In this document: piece after piece, positions 1 through 5,537 of the stretch
How positions within the stretch are numbered: the stretch's first letter is position 1
Layout: each line of letters starts with the position of its first letter
Assembly (NCBI GenBank): GCA_023265355.1
Contig: JAHFTZ010000143.1
Coordinates: 1-6,604 of the forward strand
Origin: Terriglobus sp.
GTDB taxonomy: Bacteria > Acidobacteriota > Terriglobia > Terriglobales > Acidobacteriaceae
DNA length: 6,604 bases
Reading direction: 5' to 3'
Position numbers and translations under genes: made by a program
Notes under the pieces: generated by a model
Databases searched by the model: none
Told to the model about the DNA's origin: nothing
What the model saw: the letters and a program-made list of their open reading frames with translations, nothing else

Positions 1-831
1 GGCGACCTCCCCATTCAACGACTCGGCTACGGCACCATGCGCCTCGTGGGCGATGGAGCGTGGGGCGAACTCCGCTCCCGCGAAGAGGCGCATAAAGTCC
101 TGCATCGCGCCCTCGAACTCGGCGTCAACTTCCTCGACACAGCAGACGCCTATGGTCCCAACATCGCGGAAGAGCTTATTGCTGAGGCGCTTCATCCCTA
201 CGCAAAAGATCTGATCATCGCCACCAAGGGCGGTATCACGCGCCAGGGACCTGCGAAAGCCGCTCCCTGCGGACGCCCGGAGTATCTCCACCAATGCGTG
301 GAGATGAGTCTTCGCCGTCTTAAGATCGACCGCATTGACCTCTATCAACTGCACCGCATCGACCCCAAGGTGCCTGCGGAAAAATCCCTCGGCAAACTCG
401 CCCAACTCCAGAAGCAGGGCAAGATCCGCCATATCGGACTCTCCGAAGTCACCGTCGAACAGATCGAGCACGCCCGCACCATCGTTCCTATCGTCAGCGT
501 GCAGAACAAGTACAACCTCACCGAACGCAAGCACGAAGCCGTCCTCGACTACTGCACTCAGAACAACATCGCCTTCATCCCCTGGTATCCCGTGGCGGCG
601 GGCTCACTCGCCAAACCCGGAGGCGCGCTCGACAGCTTCGCCCACGAGCGCAACATGACCCTCAGCCAGATCTCCCTCGCCTGGCTTCTGCAACACTCGC
701 CCGTAATGGTGCCCATACCCGGCACCTCCTCCGTCGCCCATCTGGAAGAAAACGTCTCTGCCCGGAACATCACCCTCTCCGAAGAGGATATGGACGTGCT
801 CGAACTCATCGCCGACACCCAAAGCTCATAA
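1..831 (+). CDS. Aldo/keto reductase, YdbC/PdxI-like (5' end cut by window)
   Basis: This is an NAD(P)H-dependent oxidoreductase of the aldo/keto reductase superfamily, a cytosolic single-domain TIM barrel that reduces carbonyl groups. The frame is open from base 1, before the first ATG at 37, and the residues ahead of that ATG (RLGYGTM) are the usual first strand of the fold, so the true start lies outside the window. Counting from the first codon, the catalytic tetrad is visible as D46, Y51, K76 and H118 (in DTADAYG, ATKGG and YQLHRID). The C-terminal IPGTSSVAHLEEN segment is the expected cofactor-phosphate site. From memory, the whole protein aligns well with E. coli YdbC (PdxI, pyridoxal reductase), especially RLGYG, EALxPY and PGTSSVAHLxEN. 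YdbC, as I recall it, lacks the LH histidine present here, so the substrate may differ. The family call is firm; pyridoxal as substrate is only a possibility. Confidence 0.93.
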   Translation, partial: GDLPIQRLGYGTMRLVGDGAWGELRSREEAHKVLHRALELGVNFLDTADAYGPNIAEELIAEALHPYAKDLIIATKGGITRQGPAKAAPCGRPEYLHQCVEMSLRRLKIDRIDLYQLHRIDPKVPAEKSLGKLAQLQKQGKIRHIGLSEVTVEQIEHARTIVPIVSVQNKYNLTERKHEAVLDYCTQNNIAFIPWYPVAAGSLAKPGGALDSFAHERNMTLSQISLAWLLQHSPVMVPIPGTSSVAHLEENVSARNITLSEEDMDVLELIADTQSS

Positions 832-838
832 GAACAGA

Positions 839-917
839 AGCAACTCCCTGCGCTGCGGGATGACAAAAGGTAACCATGCACTCTTTGTCATCCCGCAGCG
901 TAGCGGAGGGATCTGCT
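839..917. repeat. Inverted pair of the intergenic palindromic repeat; long hairpin
   Basis: A perfect 17-base inverted repeat is formed by 851-867 (CGCTGCGGGATGACAAA) and 884-900, with a 16-base loop. Allowing one G-T pair, the stem extends to 848-867/884-903. The right arm belongs to a full repeat copy (884-917) that recurs at 2173-2206. The left arm (839-867) looks like a shortened, inverted copy of the same element, lacking about five bases. It begins 7 bases after the aldo/keto reductase stop. No run of T follows the stem on either strand, so it is not a classical intrinsic terminator, although a hairpin this long could still slow transcription or protect the 3' end of the mRNA. Confidence 0.85.
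884..917 (+). repeat. Dispersed intergenic repeat, copy 1
   Basis: This 34-base unit begins TTTGTCATCCCGCAGC and ends in AGCGGAGGGATCTGCT. It matches 2173-2206 at all positions except two central bases (GT here, AA there). Within the unit ATCCC (890-894) can pair with GGGAT (908-912), making it REP-like. It lies between the aldo/keto reductase and the EVE gene, in non-coding DNA. I recall similar GTCAT-CCC palindromes scattered between genes in Acidobacteriota, but I could not verify this. Confidence 0.8.
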
Positions 918-980
918 GTTACTTGTCTCAGAATTCGAGGCGACCGTAAAACCACACCGCCAAAACGATAAACTCACTCC

Positions 981-1358
981 ATGCCTTTTCTTCTCAAGAC
1001 AGAACCAAATAAATACTCCTTCGACGACCTCCTCCGCGACGGCGAAACCACGTGGGACGGCATCGCCAACAACCAGGCCCTCCTGTACCTCCGAGGGATG
1101 AAAAAAGGCGAAAAGCTCGTCATCTACCACTCCAACATCGGCAAAGAAGCCGTCGGTACGGCGAAAGTCGTCAGCGTAGACGCCAGCAATCCCAAAGATC
1201 CAAAGGTCATCATCAAACCGGTCAAGGCCCTCAAAACTCCGAAGTCCCTCGCCGACATCAAGGCCGCAGGCGTCTTTACCGACTCCATCCTCTTCCGTCA
1301 GTTCCGACTCTCCGTAGTTCCCATCACGGACGAGCAGTACGACTGGCTGGTATCCTGA
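981..1358 (+). CDS. EVE domain protein (THYN1-like), short form
   Basis: A 125-residue stand-alone EVE domain, a PUA-like fold related to YTH and ASCH domains. EVE domains bind modified bases in nucleic acid, such as methylated or hydroxymethylated cytosine; the role of single-domain bacterial versions is poorly known. Family hallmarks are KTEP at 6-9, W25 inside TTWDGIANNQALLYLR (part of the base-binding pocket), YHSN at 49-52 and the closing strand RLSVVPIT at 109-116. Most relatives are about 140-150 residues. The stretch after VDASNP is shortened here, with the usual aromatic and proline-rich loop mostly missing. No good Shine-Dalgarno sequence precedes the ATG at 981, but the motif begins immediately (MPFLLKTEP), so the start is well supported. 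fabI begins 34 bases downstream and the two are probably co-transcribed; no restriction or modification gene is near. Confidence 0.92.
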   Translation: MPFLLKTEPNKYSFDDLLRDGETTWDGIANNQALLYLRGMKKGEKLVIYHSNIGKEAVGTAKVVSVDASNPKDPKVIIKPVKALKTPKSLADIKAAGVFTDSILFRQFRLSVVPITDEQYDWLVS

Positions 1359-1373
1359 CAGACGGAATCAGCC

Positions 1374-1387
1374 GGAAGGAATCAGAG
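1374..1387 (+). promoter_or_regulatory. Shine-Dalgarno region of fabI
   Basis: GGAAGGA at 1374-1380, followed by AGAG at 1384-1387, sits 5-12 bases before the fabI ATG at 1393, in the 34-base gap after the EVE stop. Either purine block could pair with 16S rRNA. This is the clearest ribosome site among the + strand genes in the left half and supports the chosen start. Confidence 0.6.
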
Positions 1388-1392
1388 AAACC

Positions 1393-2160
1393 ATGATCGA
1401 TCTTAAAGGAAAAGTCGCCGTCGTCTTCGGCCTCGCCAACAAGCGCTCCATCGCCTGGTCCATTGCCCAGAAGCTCAATGAAGCTGGCGCGCGCGTCGCC
1501 ATCTGCTACCAGAGCGAACGCCTCGCACGAGAAGCCGAAGCGCTCCTGCCGGAGCTCAACGACGCCAAGGCCTTCCAGTGCGACGTCTCCGTCGACGCCG
1601 AAATCGACAACGTCTTCGAGCAGCTCAAGGCCACCTATGGCAAGCTGGATATCATCGTTCACTCCGTCGCCTTCGCACCCGCTGACGCCATCAAGAACGA
1701 CTTCCTCGAAACGAAACGCGAAGACTTCCGCATTGCCCTCGACGTCAGCGCCTACTCGCTGATCGCCGTCGCGCGCGTAGCCGCACCGCTCATGACGGAC
1801 GGCGGTTCAATCCTCACGCTGACCTACTACGGCTCCACCAAGGTCTTCCCCAACTACAACGCCATGGGCGTCGCCAAGGCCGCCCTGGAAGCCACGGTGC
1901 GCTACCTCGCCGCCTCTCTCGGCAGCAAGAAGATCCGCGTGAACGCCATCTCCGCAGGCCCCATCAAGACGCTCGCTGCACGCGGCATCGGCGACTTCAC
2001 CAAAATCCTCAACGCCGTGGAAGAGCGCGCACCGCTTCACCGCAACGTGGAGACCGCCGAAGTCGGCAACGCCTCGCTCTTCCTCGCCTCCGACCTTGCC
2101 AGCGGCATCACCGGCGAAGTAACCTTCGTCGACTGCGGATACAACGTTACCGGCCTTTAG
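1393..2160 (+). CDS. fabI: Enoyl-[acyl-carrier-protein] reductase, FabI type
   Basis: This enzyme reduces trans-2-enoyl-ACP to acyl-ACP, the last step of each round of type II fatty acid synthesis in the cytosol, normally as a homotetramer. It is a 255-residue short-chain dehydrogenase-fold protein, close to the usual 255-265. The cofactor loop GLANKRSIA (13-21), QCDV (62-65), and the catalytic residues Y145, Y155 and K162 in YYGSTKVFPNYNAMGVAKA match E. coli Y146, Y156 and K163. Q40 in CYQSE matches E. coli Q40, which suggests NADH rather than NADPH use (the S. aureus enzyme has Arg-Lys at this site). Position 93 is Ala, where E. coli has Gly and S. aureus has Ala. RVNAISAGPIKTLAARGI (182-199) is the substrate-loop region. 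The C-terminus is short, ending just after VDCGYNVTGL. Identification is very secure. Confidence 0.97.
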   Translation: MIDLKGKVAVVFGLANKRSIAWSIAQKLNEAGARVAICYQSERLAREAEALLPELNDAKAFQCDVSVDAEIDNVFEQLKATYGKLDIIVHSVAFAPADAIKNDFLETKREDFRIALDVSAYSLIAVARVAAPLMTDGGSILTLTYYGSTKVFPNYNAMGVAKAALEATVRYLAASLGSKKIRVNAISAGPIKTLAARGIGDFTKILNAVEERAPLHRNVETAEVGNASLFLASDLASGITGEVTFVDCGYNVTGL

Positions 2161-2172
2161 AACTCCTTTACT

Positions 2173-2206
2173 TTTGTCATCCCGCAGCAAAGCGGAGGGA
2201 TCTGCT
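2173..2206 (+). repeat. Dispersed intergenic repeat, copy 2
   Basis: Second copy of the 34-base element at 884-917, with two central differences (AA for GT). It starts 12 bases after the fabI stop and ends 35 bases before the DinB-like ATG, in the same orientation as copy 1. No inverted partner of the CGCTGCGGGATGAC type is present here. Instead its second half takes part in a different hairpin (2192-2216). Confidence 0.8.
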
Positions 2207-2216
2207 ATCCCTCCGC
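2192..2216 (+). other. Perfect 9-base-pair hairpin ahead of the DinB-like gene
   Basis: GCGGAGGGA (2192-2200) and TCCCTCCGC (2208-2216) pair perfectly around a 7-base loop. The left arm is the second half of repeat copy 2; the right arm is outside the repeat and could be the remnant of an inverted copy. No T run follows, so a terminator for fabI is possible but not shown. Confidence 0.65.
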
Positions 2217-2241
2217 CAATCCCCTTCACGAGCCCACGCAC

Positions 2242-2745
2242 ATGAACATCGCTGACGTTCTTCTGCTTGACTTCGAATCCGAGATCGCCAACACCCGCCG
2301 CACCCTCGAAAAAATCCCGGACACCTCAGGCCTCTACAAGCCTCACAACAAATCCATGCCCTGCGGTCGCCTGTCCGTGCATGTCGCGCGGCTCTGCGAC
2401 TTCGGCCGCATGATCCTCGACACCGAAGGGATAGACCTAGCCACGCACCAGTGGCCCGACTTCACCTTCAGGGACCGCCAGGATCTCCTCGATGGCCTTC
2501 AGGAGAGCAGCACCCGCCTCGGTACGCGACTCGCCTCCATGTCCGACGAAGACCTCCAGCAGACCTGGACCATGCGCTTCGGCGACAAGGTCGTCGTGGC
2601 CGCACCAAAGATGCTCCTCTATCGCACCATGTTTCTCAACCACCTCGTTCATCACCGGGCCCAGCTCGGCGTCTACCTCCGCCTGCAGGACCTCCCCGTC
2701 CCCGGCCTCTACGGGCCGTCTGCAGACGAACCCTTCGCCGCATAA
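2242..2745 (+). CDS. DinB/YfiT-like metal-binding four-helix protein
   Basis: A 167-residue member of the DinB/YfiT superfamily, small cytosolic four-helix bundles that hold a divalent metal through three histidines. The metal triad is visible as H47 (LSVHVARL) and H134 plus H138 in NHLVHHRAQLGVYLR, the typical H-x3-H of the last helix followed by R/Q-L-x-VYLR. Length fits the family (150-175). Members include thiol-S-transferases and many uncharacterised proteins induced by DNA damage in Bacillus; despite the name they are unrelated to DNA polymerase IV. The specific substrate cannot be read from sequence. No strong Shine-Dalgarno precedes the ATG, but MNIADVLLLDFESE is a normal family N-terminus. 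The gene lies 81 bases after fabI with the palindromic repeat between, so it may or may not share the transcript. It ends in the convergent terminator at 2750. Confidence 0.9.
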   Translation: MNIADVLLLDFESEIANTRRTLEKIPDTSGLYKPHNKSMPCGRLSVHVARLCDFGRMILDTEGIDLATHQWPDFTFRDRQDLLDGLQESSTRLGTRLASMSDEDLQQTWTMRFGDKVVVAAPKMLLYRTMFLNHLVHHRAQLGVYLRLQDLPVPGLYGPSADEPFAA

Positions 2746-2749
2746 ACAA

Positions 2750-2777
2750 AAAGGCCCTCGCAAACGCGAGGGCCTTT
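2750..2777 (-). terminator. Convergent intrinsic terminator
   Basis: A perfect 12-base-pair stem, 2750-2761 with 2766-2777 (core GGCCCTCGC/GCGAGGGCC), closes on a 4-base loop. Read on the minus strand the stem is followed by TTTTTGTTT, partly from its own A/T end, which is a good intrinsic terminator for the ABC-F gene ending 12 bases upstream. On the + strand only a TTT remains, so it should also work, more weakly, for the DinB-like gene whose stop is 4 bases away. Confidence 0.9.
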
Positions 2778-2789
2778 CAGCAACCGAAA

Positions 2790-4595
2790 TTACCCGGCCT
2801 TCTCCGCCAGCTCAGCCCAGCGCGCATACAGGGCATCCATCGCGTCCTGCGCGCTTGCCTGCTCATCCAGCGCCGCCTGTAGCTTTACCGCATCCGAAGT
2901 CACCGCCGAGTCCTCCAGCTTGTCATGCGCCGCATTCAACCGCGCCTCGGCCTCTTCCACGCGCTTCTCGATGGAATCCCAATCGCGCTGGTCGAGGTAC
3001 GAGAGCTTCTTCTTGGTCGCCTTGCTCTTCACCTCGGCAGTGCGCGGGCCAACGCTCAAGAGTTCTTCGCTCAGATCGCCGTCTCGCGCCACCATCCACT
3101 CTTCCCACTGAGCAAAGTCCGCAAACCGCTCCGTCGCACCCTTGCCGTCCAGGCCAAGCACCGTCGTACTCACGCGATCCAGCATGTAGCGATCATGCGT
3201 TACAAGGACAAGCGCTCCGGGATACTCCAGGAGGCTCGCCTCCAGGATCTCCAGCGTCGGGATGTCGAGATCGTTTGTCGGCTCGTCCATCAGCAGCAGA
3301 TCGGCAGGCTGCAGCATCAGCCGAGCGATCAATACACGCGCCCGCTCGCCACCGCTCAAACGCTCCACCGGCTGGTTCAACTGCTCGCCCGTAAACAGAA
3401 ACCGCGAAGCCCAGCTCGCCACGTGAATCACGTTGCCGTTATGCACCACGGAGTCGCCCTCAGGCGCCAGCGCACGACGCAGCGTCAGGCTCGTGTCGAT
3501 CTCGCGGTTCTGAGAGAAGTAAACCGTTCGCAGCATCTGCGCGCGCTTGATCGTTCCGCGCGTCGGCTCCAGTTCGCCCGTCAGCAGCTTGAGCAGCGTG
3601 GTCTTGCCGGAGCCATTTGGTCCCACCAGCCCCAGACGCATCCCCGCCGTCATCACAAAGTCCAGCTTGTTCAGAATCGTCCGCTCGCCCAGAACGCAAC
3701 CAACGTCTTCCATCTCAACCAGCCGCTTCGTCTGTCGATCCGTCGCCGTGAAATCAATGCCCGCAGACGTGGTCTTCGTACGCTGATTCACCTCAGCCAA
3801 CTGCCCCATCATCTCGTGCGCCGAATCGATACGCGCCTTGCTCTTCGTCGTTCGAGCCTTGGGTCCGCGGCGCAGCCACTCCACCTCGGTCTTCACGCGA
3901 TTCTTCAGCGCATCCTGCTGCTTCGTCTGCGCCTCCAGATAAAGCTCGCGCTCTTCCAAAAACTTTGAATACTTGCCCTTCACGCGCAGCGCGCCGCCCG
4001 CATAGACGCGGTTCAACTCCATCGTCTCGTTCGCCACTTCTTCAAGGAAGTAACGATCATGCGAGATAATCACGCACGCAAAAGGAGCCTGCGACAAAAG
4101 CTCTTCCAGCCAGTGAATACCGCCCAGATCGAGATGGTTCGTCGGTTCATCCAGCAGCAGAACATCGGGGCCAGTCACAGCGCCCTCGGCGATCGCGAGG
4201 CGCTTGCGCCAACCGCCGGAGAGCTTTGACGCCTCGGCGTTCTCGTCGACAAAACCTGTACGTCCCAGCGTCTCGCGGAGCCTCTGCTCCCGCTCGCCCT
4301 CCGGCACACCCGCAGAGTGCAAAGCCCGCTCCAACACGTGGCGAATCGACTGTCCCGGCGCAAACTCGGAGTTCTGCACGACATAGCCCACACGCGCGCG
4401 CTTCCGCATCGCTACTTCACCAGTGTCTGTGTCTTCGCGTCCGGCAAGAATCGCCAGCAACGTGGATTTTCCAGCGCCGTTCGGCCCAATCAGGCCGATG
4501 CGGTCGCCATCATTGATGGTGAACGAAATATCTTCAAAGAGCGGCTTCGCTCCAAAACGCTTGCTCAGTGACTGAGCGTTGATGATCGGCGGCAT
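2790..4595 (-). CDS. uup: ABC-F family ATPase, Uup type
   Basis: A 601-residue soluble protein with two ABC ATPase domains and no membrane part. ABC-F proteins act on the ribosome E site or, for Uup, also in tolerance to branched DNA and in precise transposon excision. Domain 1 has Walker A GPNGAGKST (37-45), signature LSGGW (125-129), Walker B LLLDEP with E150, and H179. Domain 2 has Walker A GPNGSGKTT (325-333), LSGGE (413-417), Walker B LLMDEP with E438, and H468. Both catalytic Glu are present. The linker (about 205-290) carries EWLRRGPKARTTKSKARI, typical of Uup. The C-terminal 530-600 is the charged coiled coil that starts KKLSYLDQRDWDSIEKRVEE, the Uup DNA-binding tail; this favours Uup over EttA, which lacks it. 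Preceding GGAA is a weak ribosome site. An antibiotic-resistance ABC-F is less likely given the tail. Confidence 0.94.
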   Translation of the reverse strand: MPPIINAQSLSKRFGAKPLFEDISFTINDGDRIGLIGPNGAGKSTLLAILAGREDTDTGEVAMRKRARVGYVVQNSEFAPGQSIRHVLERALHSAGVPEGEREQRLRETLGRTGFVDENAEASKLSGGWRKRLAIAEGAVTGPDVLLLDEPTNHLDLGGIHWLEELLSQAPFACVIISHDRYFLEEVANETMELNRVYAGGALRVKGKYSKFLEERELYLEAQTKQQDALKNRVKTEVEWLRRGPKARTTKSKARIDSAHEMMGQLAEVNQRTKTTSAGIDFTATDRQTKRLVEMEDVGCVLGERTILNKLDFVMTAGMRLGLVGPNGSGKTTLLKLLTGELEPTRGTIKRAQMLRTVYFSQNREIDTSLTLRRALAPEGDSVVHNGNVIHVASWASRFLFTGEQLNQPVERLSGGERARVLIARLMLQPADLLLMDEPTNDLDIPTLEILEASLLEYPGALVLVTHDRYMLDRVSTTVLGLDGKGATERFADFAQWEEWMVARDGDLSEELLSVGPRTAEVKSKATKKKLSYLDQRDWDSIEKRVEEAEARLNAAHDKLEDSAVTSDAVKLQAALDEQASAQDAMDALYARWAELAEKAG

Positions 4596-4643
4596 TGTTC
4601 CAGTGTACCGTCTACCCGCCCCGCCGCACTCCCGAGCACGTAA

Positions 4644-4684
4644 ACGTACGCCTGCACAAGGACTAAACTCATGCAGGCGTGCGT
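4644..4684 (-). terminator. Probable dps terminator hairpin
   Basis: ACGCCTGCA (4648-4656) pairs with TGCAGGCGT (4672-4680), and the stem continues outward through 4644-4646/4682-4684 past one mismatch or G-T pair; the loop is 15 bases. On the minus strand it starts 3 bases after the dps stop codon and is followed by TTTA. The T run is short, so termination may be partial and allow some read-through into the ABC-F gene 48 bases further on. Confidence 0.6.
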
Positions 4685-4687
4685 GTC

Positions 4688-5203
4688 TTAGGCGCGTGTC
4701 GATTCGAAGAGGAACCAGCCACGACGCTGCGATTGGTCGATCCAGTTTTCCAGAAGGCTCGCCGTTGCTACATCCTCCGCTTCGTCGCAGAGCACATGAG
4801 CAGCGCGCATGCTCAGAACAAGCGCCTTCTCATCCTCATGCAACTCGCTCAGCATGTCCTTCGGCGTCACGTAGTTTGCATCGTTGTCGGCAATGCGCTG
4901 CAGACGTGCGATTTCCCCGATCGAACGAATCGTCGTTCCACCGATCTTGCGTACGCGCTCCGCGATGTCATCGGTCATCGCAAAGAGCTGGTCGCCGTGA
5001 TCGTCGAGCAGGAGATGGTAGTCACGGAAGTGCGGTCCGCTCATATGCCAATGGAAGTTCTTGGTCTTGAGGTAAAGGGCGAAGACATCGGCCAGCAGAG
5101 CGTTCAGAGCTCCGGTGATGTCCTTCACCGATTGTGCGTCGATATCCGAAGGTGTAGCTAACGGAGCCTTTTGGCGAGCGACAAGTTCAGCTGTGTTCGA
5201 CAT
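4688..5203 (-). CDS. dps: Dps family ferritin-like DNA-protection protein
   Basis: Dps forms a 12-subunit shell that oxidises Fe(II) with hydrogen peroxide and stores the iron, protecting DNA. The ferroxidase residues shared between subunits are all visible with the same numbering as E. coli Dps: H51 and H63, D67, D78 and E82 (in KNFHWHMSGPHFRDYH, LLLDD and TDDIAER). The C-terminal ENWIDQSQRRGWFLFES is the usual last helix. Length is 171 residues. The N-terminal tail MSNTAELVARQKAPLATPSD has only two basic residues, so strong tail-mediated DNA binding as in E. coli (which has several lysines) is doubtful. The frame stays open 17 codons upstream to an ATG at 5254, but I chose the ATG at 5201-5203 because GGAAAGGAAC stands just before it and MSNTAEL is a normal Dps beginning. 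It is divergent from the HEAT gene and followed by a hairpin. Confidence 0.95.
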   Translation of the reverse strand: MSNTAELVARQKAPLATPSDIDAQSVKDITGALNALLADVFALYLKTKNFHWHMSGPHFRDYHLLLDDHGDQLFAMTDDIAERVRKIGGTTIRSIGEIARLQRIADNDANYVTPKDMLSELHEDEKALVLSMRAAHVLCDEAEDVATASLLENWIDQSQRRGWFLFESTRA

Positions 5204-5207
5204 GATT

Positions 5208-5217
5208 GTTCCTTTCC
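5208..5217 (-). promoter_or_regulatory. Shine-Dalgarno site deciding the dps start
   Basis: On the minus strand GGAAAGGAAC reads into AATC and then the ATG at 5203. The AAGGA block lies about seven to eight bases from the start codon, near ideal spacing, whereas the in-frame ATG at 5254 adds an unconserved MGGLFFRTLAQTRKGTI extension that would include this site as coding. Confidence 0.8.
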
Positions 5218-5447
5218 GAGTTTGAGCAAGTGTCCTGAAGAACAGGCCACCCACTGGCCGCGGCGTTGCGCTTCACAGCGCAATCACCGCGTTCTGCGAG
5301 GAACTACATCTACGCGTCCCACGCGTTGAGATTCGAAGGGCCCAGAAGAAGAAAGATAACCGTCTCTCCCGGCCTCTGTACATAGGATAAACGCGGCTCC
5401 TCTTCCGATTCGAATATCCTTCATTCCCTATAAAGAAGCTCCGGTCT

Positions 5448-5471
5448 TTAGTCCGGCCTTCGATGGACTAA
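5448..5471 (+). other. Small hairpin upstream of the HEAT gene
   Basis: TTAGTCC pairs with GGACTAA (7 base pairs, plus a T-G pair) around a 10-base loop, and the same stretch contains CCGG twice, at 5441-5444 and 5453-5456. It lies 66 bases before the chosen ATG. It could be an operator, part of a 5' leader, or a decayed repeat; the sequence does not decide. Confidence 0.35.
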
Positions 5472-5524
5472 GTGTAAGGTCAATCTACCTGGCATTTGCC
5501 TCCATGGTTTGCGAGGATACTCCC

Positions 5525-5530
5525 AGGAAG
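5525..5530 (+). promoter_or_regulatory. Shine-Dalgarno site deciding the HEAT gene start
   Basis: AGGAAG ends 7 bases before the ATG at 5538, a strong and well spaced ribosome site. This favours ATG 5538 over the upstream in-frame TTG at 5496, which has no such site. Confidence 0.75.
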
Positions 5531-5537
5531 TGAATAC

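Larger units (their letters stand above)
5204..5537. other. Gene-free divergent intergenic region with several dyads
   Basis: No convincing gene lies in these 334 bases. They must hold the dps promoter (minus strand) and the HEAT gene promoter (+ strand). Visible structure: TTGCGC (5266-5271) with GCGCAA (5278-5283); a palindromic ACGCGT repeated at 5312-5317 and 5321-5326 with CCC between; GATTCGAA at 5330-5337 and again at 5407-5414; TTAGTCC (5448-5454) with GGACTAA (5465-5471). TATAAA at 5429-5434 could be a + strand -10 box, but no good -35 stands before it. No clear sigma-70 promoter is visible for dps. Base composition changes from GC-rich on the left to more AT-rich from about 5340 onward. 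Confidence 0.6.

Noticed and set aside
923..951. Possible sigma-70 promoter (TTGTCT, 17 bases, GTAAAA) before the EVE gene
   Set aside because: The -10 element is poor and the match is within chance expectation, so it is not listed as a feature.
839..2216. CRISPR array or insertion-sequence ends
   Set aside because: There are only two unit copies 1.3 kb apart, separated by intact genes, with no spacer pattern, no target-site duplication and no transposase.
2492..3968. Long + strand frames (300 and 347 residues) across the DinB-like and ABC-F genes
   Set aside because: They are Arg/Ser/Pro- or Arg/Gln/His-rich products typical of antisense or shifted reading of GC-rich genes, with no motifs; the minus-strand ABC-F is complete with all ATPase motifs.
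4679..5161. + strand frame of 160 residues opposite dps
   Set aside because: It is a shadow of dps, whose ferroxidase residues are all intact on the minus strand.
2242..5203. A stress-defence island made of DinB-like, Uup-like and Dps genes
   Set aside because: All three are common housekeeping or stress genes, are convergent or separately terminated, and show no shared regulation in the sequence.
5204..5254. 17-codon N-terminal extension of Dps from an upstream ATG
   Set aside because: A strong ribosome site lies directly before the ATG at 5203, and the extension MGGLFFRTLAQ is unlike Dps N-termini.
5496..5537. TTG start for the HEAT protein
   Set aside because: It has no ribosome site, whereas AGGAAG stands 7 bases before the ATG at 5538.
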